Part shown: in pieces, positions 59,211-64,000 of the stretch | Layout: every line of letters begins with the position of its first letter | Numbering within the stretch: position 1 is the stretch's first letter | Origin: Pelomonas paludis | GTDB taxonomy: Bacteria; Pseudomonadota; Gammaproteobacteria; Burkholderiales; Burkholderiaceae_C | Assembly (NCBI RefSeq): GCF_039872745.1 | Contig: NZ_JBDPZD010000007.1 | Span: 61,620-125,619, forward strand | DNA: 64,000 bases | Direction of reading: 5' to 3' | The notes under the pieces: model-generated | What the model saw: only the letters and a program-made list of their open reading frames with translations | The model's database searches: none | Told to the model about the DNA's origin: nothing | Program-made: the position numbers and the translations under genes

Positions 59211-59229
59211 GTGATTCGGACTGACGACC

Positions 59230-60288
59230 ATGACCATCCTCGTCACCGGCGGTGCCGGCTTCATCGGCAGCAACTTCGTGCTTGACTGGCTGCGCGGCAG
59301 CGACGAGCCCGTCGTCAACCTCGACGCCCTCACCTACGCCGGCAACCCCGAGAACCTGGCCAGCCTGCAGGGCGACCCCCGCCACATCTTTGTGCAGGGC
59401 GACATCTGCGACCGCCTGCTGGTGGCCCAGCTCATCAACCAGCACAAGCCGCGCGCCATCGTCCACTTTGCGGCCGAGAGCCACGTGGACCGCTCCATCC
59501 ACGGCCCCGGCACCTTCATCAAGACCAATATCGACGGCACCTTCACGCTGCTCGAAGCCGCACGCGCCTACTGGACCGAGCTGCAGGGCGAGGCCAAGGC
59601 GGCCTTCCGCTTCCACCACGTCTCGACCGACGAGGTCTACGGCTCCCTCAAGGCCGACGACCCGCCCTTTTCTGAGACCAACCCCTACGAGCCCAACAGC
59701 CCCTACAGCGCCAGCAAGGCCGCCAGCGACCATCTCGTGCGCGCCTGGCACCACACCTATGGCCTGCCGGTGGTGACGACCAACTGCTCCAACAACTACG
59801 GGCCCTATCACTTCCCCGAGAAGCTGATCCCGCTGATGATCGTCAACGCCCTCGCCGGCAAGCCCCTGCCCGTCTACGGCGACGGCCAGCAAATCCGCGA
59901 CTGGCTCTACGTCACCGATCACTGCAGCGGCATCCGCGCCGTGCTGGCTGGCGGGCGACTGGGTGAGACCTACAACATCGGCGGCTGGAACGAGAAGGCC
60001 AACATCGACATCGTCAAGACCGTCTGCGCCTTGCTCGACGAAATGCGCCCCGACCCCGCCGGCAAGTACGAGCGCCTGATCACTTACGTGAAAGACCGCC
60101 CCGGCCACGACCGCCGCTACGCCATCGACGCCCGCAAGATCGAGCGCGAGCTCGGCTGGCGCCCGGCCGAGACCTTCGACACCGGCATCCGCAAGACCGT
60201 GCGCTGGTATCTGGACAACCCCGACTGGGTCGCCCGTGTGCAAAGCGGCGCCTACCGTGAGTGGCTCGACAAGCAGTACGCCAAATGA
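59230..60288 (+). CDS. rmlB: dTDP-glucose 4,6-dehydratase
   Basis: 352 residues. TGGAGFIGSNFVLDWL, HFAAESHVDRSI, VSTDEVYGSL, YSASKAASDHLVRAW and NCSNNYGPYHFPEKLIPL are the RmlB signature. Second step of dTDP-L-rhamnose synthesis. Weak ribosome binding site. First gene after the terminator; overlaps rmlD by 4 nt. Confidence 0.97.
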   Translation: MTILVTGGAGFIGSNFVLDWLRGSDEPVVNLDALTYAGNPENLASLQGDPRHIFVQGDICDRLLVAQLINQHKPRAIVHFAAESHVDRSIHGPGTFIKTNIDGTFTLLEAARAYWTELQGEAKAAFRFHHVSTDEVYGSLKADDPPFSETNPYEPNSPYSASKAASDHLVRAWHHTYGLPVVTTNCSNNYGPYHFPEKLIPLMIVNALAGKPLPVYGDGQQIRDWLYVTDHCSGIRAVLAGGRLGETYNIGGWNEKANIDIVKTVCALLDEMRPDPAGKYERLITYVKDRPGHDRRYAIDARKIERELGWRPAETFDTGIRKTVRWYLDNPDWVARVQSGAYREWLDKQYAK

Positions 60289-61169
60289 AGATTCTTCTCC
60301 TCGGCAAAGGCGGCCAGGTCGGCTGGGAGCTGCAGCGCTCCCTCGCCCCTTTGGGCGATGTGATGGCGCTCGATCACGATGACGGCGGCAGCTTCACCGA
60401 CCCTCAAGGCCTGCTGGCCCGCGTGCAGGCCTATGCGCCCCAGGTCATCGTCAATGCCGCTGCGCACACCGCCGTGGACAAGGCCGAGAGCGAGCCCGAG
60501 CTGGTGCGCCAGATCAATGCCACCACCCCCACCCTGCTGGCCATCGAAGCCGCGCGGCTGGGCGCCCTCCTCGTCCACTACTCGACCGACTACGTCTTCG
60601 ACGGCAGCGGCAGCGCCCCGCGCCATGAAGACGCGCCCATCAACCCCTTGAGCGTCTACGGCGCCACCAAGGCCGAGGGCGAGGATGGCATCCGCGTGAG
60701 CGGCTGCCACCACCTCATCCTGCGCACCAGCTGGGTCTATGCCGCACGCGGCGGCAACTTCGCCAAGACCATGCTGCGCCTGGCCGCCGAGCGCGAGCAG
60801 CTCAAGGTCATCAACGACCAGATCGGCGCGCCCACCGGCGCCGATCTGCTGGCCGACCTCACCGCCCACATGCTGCGCGCTGCGCGCGTGAACCCGGCCC
60901 TGTCTGGCACCTACCACGCCGTGGCCGGCGGCGAGACCAGCTGGTACGACTACGCCCGCTTCGTCATCGAGTTCGCGCGGGCCAAGGGCCAGCCCATCAA
61001 GGTGGCGCCCGACCAGATCCTGCCCATCCCGACGAGCGACTACCCCACGCCCGCCCAGCGCCCGCTCAACTCACGGCTCGACACCAGCCGCCTGCAGCAG
61101 CGCTTTGGCCTCAAGCTGCCGCACTGGCAGGCCGGGGTCGAGCGCATGCTGCTCGAGGTCCTGCCTTGA
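60285..61169 (+). CDS. rmlD: dTDP-4-dehydrorhamnose reductase
   Basis: 294 residues from the ATG at 60285 (ATGA overlap with rmlB). GKGGQVGWELQ (NADPH site), NAAAHTAVDKAE, STDYVFDGSG, YGATKAEGE, RTSWVYAARGGNF. Last step of dTDP-L-rhamnose synthesis. Its stop overlaps the TTG start of the unknown exported protein. Confidence 0.96.
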   Translation: MKILLLGKGGQVGWELQRSLAPLGDVMALDHDDGGSFTDPQGLLARVQAYAPQVIVNAAAHTAVDKAESEPELVRQINATTPTLLAIEAARLGALLVHYSTDYVFDGSGSAPRHEDAPINPLSVYGATKAEGEDGIRVSGCHHLILRTSWVYAARGGNFAKTMLRLAAEREQLKVINDQIGAPTGADLLADLTAHMLRAARVNPALSGTYHAVAGGETSWYDYARFVIEFARAKGQPIKVAPDQILPIPTSDYPTPAQRPLNSRLDTSRLQQRFGLKLPHWQAGVERMLLEVLP

Positions 61170-62497
61170 TCTCGGCACAGGGACTCGTCGCCTGCGCGCT
61201 GTCCCTCTGTCTGCTTGTGGTGCCGGGCCTGGGCAGTGCCCAGTCGGACGAGCCCCTGTGGGCCCAAGCCCCCGAGGAGCAGCTCAGCGAGGGGCTGATC
61301 GATCAAGCGCTGGATAGCCAGCGCTCCCCGGTGCAACTTCGCAAGCCTTGGTACGCGCTTCGTCTGCGCGGACAGGCGCTGGAGATCTCCAGCGTGGCCC
61401 GCACCCGGCTGTCCAAGCATGCGCTGGAGATGAGCATCACCTTCGCGCCCTCGGAGCCCGCGTCCGCCCCCTCGGTGTCGACGCCCTACTTCCTGCATGC
61501 CCTCGATCTCCCGCCCGACGCCTTCATGGCGGTGCGAGCGAGCACGTTTGACGGCACCGCCAGCGACGCGAGGCTCAAGGCACTGCATGGCCGCCACGCC
61601 AACACGCTGGCAACGCCTGCGCTCCTCACCGCGCAATGGAAGCAGGCGCTGGTCGACGCCCGTCGGCCGCAGGCGGTTGAGCGATGGGACGTGTTCACCG
61701 ATGTGCAACGCCGCACCGACGGCCAACTGCTGGCGGGCTCCATGCGCCTGCTGGCCAGGAAGCTGGGCGAGCCCGACGTCATCGAGCTGCTGCCCGCCGC
61801 GCACGGCATGGTCTTCCAGCGGCAAGAGTTGTTGTGGCTGGGCTGGCTGCCTGGGGATACACGGCCCAGCTTTGTACTCAAGCGCACCTGGTTGACCGGG
61901 GAAGAGGAGTTCGTCGTCGGGCTCAACCAGAAGCTGGCCAAGCAGACGACGGACCCCGACCACCCCTACCGCGCCTTCAGCTCGGGCGTGTCCGAGACCG
62001 AGAGCCACCCGCTGAAGCCCGCTGGCCAGAAGCGCGCGTATCCGTCGGAGCTGTCAAACCCGGCGCTGGTCGCGTTTGACGCCAGCGAGTGGTCACGCCA
62101 GCGCGAGGCGGCACTGAAGACGCCCTTGGTGCCGCGCCGTTTGCTGGAGCAGACCGTTGCGTTCGAAGGAAGTCCTGTCAAGGTCTGGGCGGAGTACTTG
62201 CCCCGGCTCCAGCGGTCAGAAGGCAACCGGTCAGAAGCAAGCTCCGCCACCGAGCAGTTCTGGGGTGGAGACGTCGCCATCAAGGTGAACTTCAGGGGCA
62301 AGACCTCGGTCCTGATGGAAGCGGGCTACCTGGAGGATCCGATGCAAATCAGAATCGGCCTGGCCCAAGATGGCGAGGTCGCCATCCACATGGACTACGT
62401 CCCGCACTACAACAACAGCTTCACGCGCTGGTGGGTCTGGGACGAAGCAAGCGCACGATTCCGCCGCTGGCTGGACTACCAAAGTCAGGGCTGTTGA
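61166..62497 (+). CDS. exported protein of unknown function inside the rml operon
   Basis: 443 residues starting at TTG in a TTGA overlap with rmlD. Signal peptide (VACALSLCLLVVPGLGSAQ) and a mature protein with mixed alpha/beta character: DSQRSPVQLRKPWYALRLRG near the start, GMVFQRQELLWLGWLPGDTR in the middle, and a tail with HYNNSFTRWWVWDEASARF ending in Cys. No lipobox, no membrane segment after the signal. I do not recognise the family. It splits rmlBD from rmlAC, and a 27-nt gap precedes rmlA. Base use is a little less GC-rich and less biased than in its neighbours (by eye), hinting at insertion. Confidence 0.75.
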   Translation: MISAQGLVACALSLCLLVVPGLGSAQSDEPLWAQAPEEQLSEGLIDQALDSQRSPVQLRKPWYALRLRGQALEISSVARTRLSKHALEMSITFAPSEPASAPSVSTPYFLHALDLPPDAFMAVRASTFDGTASDARLKALHGRHANTLATPALLTAQWKQALVDARRPQAVERWDVFTDVQRRTDGQLLAGSMRLLARKLGEPDVIELLPAAHGMVFQRQELLWLGWLPGDTRPSFVLKRTWLTGEEEFVVGLNQKLAKQTTDPDHPYRAFSSGVSETESHPLKPAGQKRAYPSELSNPALVAFDASEWSRQREAALKTPLVPRRLLEQTVAFEGSPVKVWAEYLPRLQRSEGNRSEASSATEQFWGGDVAIKVNFRGKTSVLMEAGYLEDPMQIRIGLAQDGEVAIHMDYVPHYNNSFTRWWVWDEASARFRRWLDYQSQGC

Positions 62498-62524
62498 ACC
62501 CTTCACCTACAAGCGAAGCCTCAC

Positions 62525-63412
62525 ATGAACACTGGTCGCAAAGGCATCATCCTCGCGGGCGGCTCCGGAACCCGGCTGCACCCGGCTACGTTGGCCATGA
62601 GCAAGCAACTGCTGCCGGTCTATGACAAGCCCATGGTCTATTACCCGCTCAGCACCTTGATGCTGGCCGGCATCCGCGACATCCTCCTGATCAGCACGCC
62701 GCAGGACATCCCGCGCTTCGAGGCCCTGCTGGGGGACGGCTCGCGCTGGGGTCTCAACATCAGCTACTGCGTGCAGCCCAGCCCCGACGGCCTGGCCCAG
62801 GCCTTCATCCTCGGCAAGCAGTTTGTGGGCAACAACCCCAGCGCCTTGGTCCTGGGCGACAACATCTTCTACGGCCACGACTTCGCCTCGCTGCTTGGCA
62901 ACGCCACCGCCAACAGCGTCGGCGCCAGCGTGTTCGCCTATCACGTGACCGACCCTGAGCGCTACGGCGTGGTCGAGTTCGACGCCCACAAGCGCGCCCT
63001 GTCCATCGAAGAAAAACCCAAGGCCCCCAAGAGCAACTACGCGGTCACGGGCCTCTACTTCTACGACGAGCAGGTCTGCGACATCGCCGCCAGCATCAAG
63101 CCCAGCCCACGTGGCGAGCTGGAGATCACCGACGTCAACGCCCGCTACCTGGCCCAGGGCCAGCTCAACGTCGAGATCATGGGCCGCGGCTACGCCTGGC
63201 TCGACACCGGCACGCACGACAGCCTGCTCGAAGCCGGCCAGTTCGTCGCCACGCTCGAGAAGCGCCAGGGCCTCAAGATGGCCTGCCCCGAAGAAATCGC
63301 CTTCCGCCACGGCTGGATCGATGCCGCGCAGTTGGAGGCACTGGCCAAGCCGCTGGCCAAGAACGGCTATGGCCAGTACCTGCTCAAGCTGCTGACCGAC
63401 AAGGCCTTCTGA
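62525..63412 (+). CDS. rmlA: glucose-1-phosphate thymidylyltransferase
   Basis: 295 residues. KGIILAGGSGTRLHPATLAMSKQ, YDKPMVYYPLSTLMLAGI, VQPSPDGLAQAF, LGDNIFYGHD and EEKPKAPKSNYAVTGLYFYD match RmlA. First committed step to dTDP-sugars, feedback-inhibited by dTDP-rhamnose in relatives. Followed by rmlC 8 nt later. Confidence 0.97.
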   Translation: MNTGRKGIILAGGSGTRLHPATLAMSKQLLPVYDKPMVYYPLSTLMLAGIRDILLISTPQDIPRFEALLGDGSRWGLNISYCVQPSPDGLAQAFILGKQFVGNNPSALVLGDNIFYGHDFASLLGNATANSVGASVFAYHVTDPERYGVVEFDAHKRALSIEEKPKAPKSNYAVTGLYFYDEQVCDIAASIKPSPRGELEITDVNARYLAQGQLNVEIMGRGYAWLDTGTHDSLLEAGQFVATLEKRQGLKMACPEEIAFRHGWIDAAQLEALAKPLAKNGYGQYLLKLLTDKAF

Positions 63413-63420
63413 ACACCGCC

Positions 63421-63981
63421 ATGCAAGTCACGCCCACCTCCCTTCCCGAAGTCCTGCTGATCGAGCCCAAGGTCTTTGGTGACGCACGCGGCTTCTTCAT
63501 GGAAGCATGGAGTGAGGCGCGCTTCAACGCTGCCGTGGGCTACAACGTCCACTTCGTGCAGGACAACCACTCGCGCTCCAGCCGGGGCGTGTTGCGTGGC
63601 TTGCATTACCAGTTGCCCCCCAACCCGCAAGGCAAGCTCGTGCGCTGCGTGAGTGGCCGCGTGTTCGACGTCGCCGTGGACCTGCGCCGCAGCAGCCCAC
63701 GCTTTGGCCAGTGGGTGGGCTTCGAACTCTCTGAAGACAACAACCGCCAGCTCTGGATCCCGCCCGGCTTTGGGCATGGCTTCCTGGTGCTGTCCGAGAC
63801 GGCCGACTTCCTCTACAAAACCTCGGGCGCCTACGCCCCGGAGTGTGAGGGCGCTGTGCGCTGGGACGACCCGACGGTAGGGGTGGCTTGGCCGTTGGCT
63901 GAGTTGGACGGTGTGGCGCCGCAGTTGTCGGCCAAGGATGTGGCGGCGCCTTTGTTGGGTGTGGCGAAGCACTTCGAGTGA
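63421..63981 (+). CDS. rmlC: dTDP-4-dehydrorhamnose 3,5-epimerase
   Basis: 186 residues. Cupin fold with EPKVFGDARGFFMEAW, FVQDNHSRSSRGVLRGLHYQ (catalytic His), CVSGRVFDVAVDLRR, IPPGFGHGFLVLSE and YKTSGAYAPECEGAVRWDD. Third step of dTDP-L-rhamnose synthesis. Complete; ends 19 bp before the window edge. Confidence 0.96.
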   Translation: MQVTPTSLPEVLLIEPKVFGDARGFFMEAWSEARFNAAVGYNVHFVQDNHSRSSRGVLRGLHYQLPPNPQGKLVRCVSGRVFDVAVDLRRSSPRFGQWVGFELSEDNNRQLWIPPGFGHGFLVLSETADFLYKTSGAYAPECEGAVRWDDPTVGVAWPLAELDGVAPQLSAKDVAAPLLGVAKHFE

Positions 63982-64000
63982 GGCCTTGAAGTCGGGTTGC

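Noticed and set aside
1..64000. tRNA genes, CRISPR arrays, insertion sequences, prophage or integrase genes
   Set aside because: Looked for in all intergenic gaps and protein frames; none seen.

Overview
The window is a gene-dense, high-GC chromosomal segment from a betaproteobacterium, most likely of the order Burkholderiales (Comamonadaceae/Sphaerotilaceae-like). This rests on the Burkholderiales-type trimeric porin, the fmdB-DUF502-aspS-nudB-endonuclease-clsB gene order, the purE-purK-sua5 group, ubiJ-ubiB, NnrU, DUF1840, and dominance of G/C in third codon positions. I see no tRNA, rRNA, CRISPR array, insertion sequence or prophage. No gene-free stretch exceeds 300 bases; the longest (38192-38454, 263 bp) holds only hairpins and the presumed HD-GYP promoter region.

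Layout. 1-5.7 kb: a signalling island with a membrane histidine kinase (cut by the window edge), a stand-alone HPt protein, a REC-PAS-GGDEF-EAL regulator and a diguanylate cyclase. 5.8-14.7 kb: a proline-rich lipoprotein, an exported S9 peptidase coupled to an alpha/beta hydrolase, NnrU, a thioredoxin-CcdA-ECF sigma operon, a large papain-like protease/serine-hydrolase fusion, and glyoxalase I. 14.7-25.7 kb: two long minus-strand operons with 1-4 nt overlaps, tsaB-rimI-udg-like-GGDEF/EAL-midA and purE-purK-sua5-SGNH-like, separated by dacB and lepB on the plus strand. 25.8-32.7 kb: thioredoxin-TPR chaperone, purC with a helical-repeat protein, a NarL-type two-component pair, ruvAB. 32.7-41.2 kb: porin, DUF1840/histidine phosphatase, a PAS-GADEF-EAL plus HD-GYP unit, a LacI regulator, a tailed HU protein, an FAH-family enzyme. 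41.3-46.9 kb: a Fur-controlled FTR1/cupredoxin iron uptake pair, a rhizobial-type asparaginase, a HutC-type regulator, clsB, an EEP-family phosphatase and nudB. 46.9-53.6 kb: aspS, DUF502, fmdB, a sodium:solute symporter, ubiB and ubiJ. 53.8-64 kb: start of an exopolysaccharide locus with the priming glycosyl-phosphate transferase, epsL, galE, manC, rmlB, rmlD, an unknown exported protein, rmlA and rmlC.

How the parts fit. Five proteins with c-di-GMP turnover domains plus an HPt and two histidine kinases sit in the same 64 kb as an exopolysaccharide locus, so the region reads as a lifestyle (motile/biofilm) control segment interleaved with housekeeping operons. The EPS genes supply UDP-galactose, GDP-mannose and dTDP-rhamnose and the lipid-linked first sugar.

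The observations I consider least expected are: a sigma70 -10-like hexamer exactly 6 nt before the ATG at five loci (predicted leaderless mRNAs); a C1 peptidase fused to a GxSxG hydrolase; a 159-bp nested inverted-repeat element between the EPS priming gene and epsL; a strong intrinsic terminator ending 19 nt before rmlB; an unknown exported protein inside the rml operon; and two enzymes (UDG-like and SGNH-like) whose scaffold is kept but whose catalytic motifs look lost. All calls are from reading the sequence; no database search was run.
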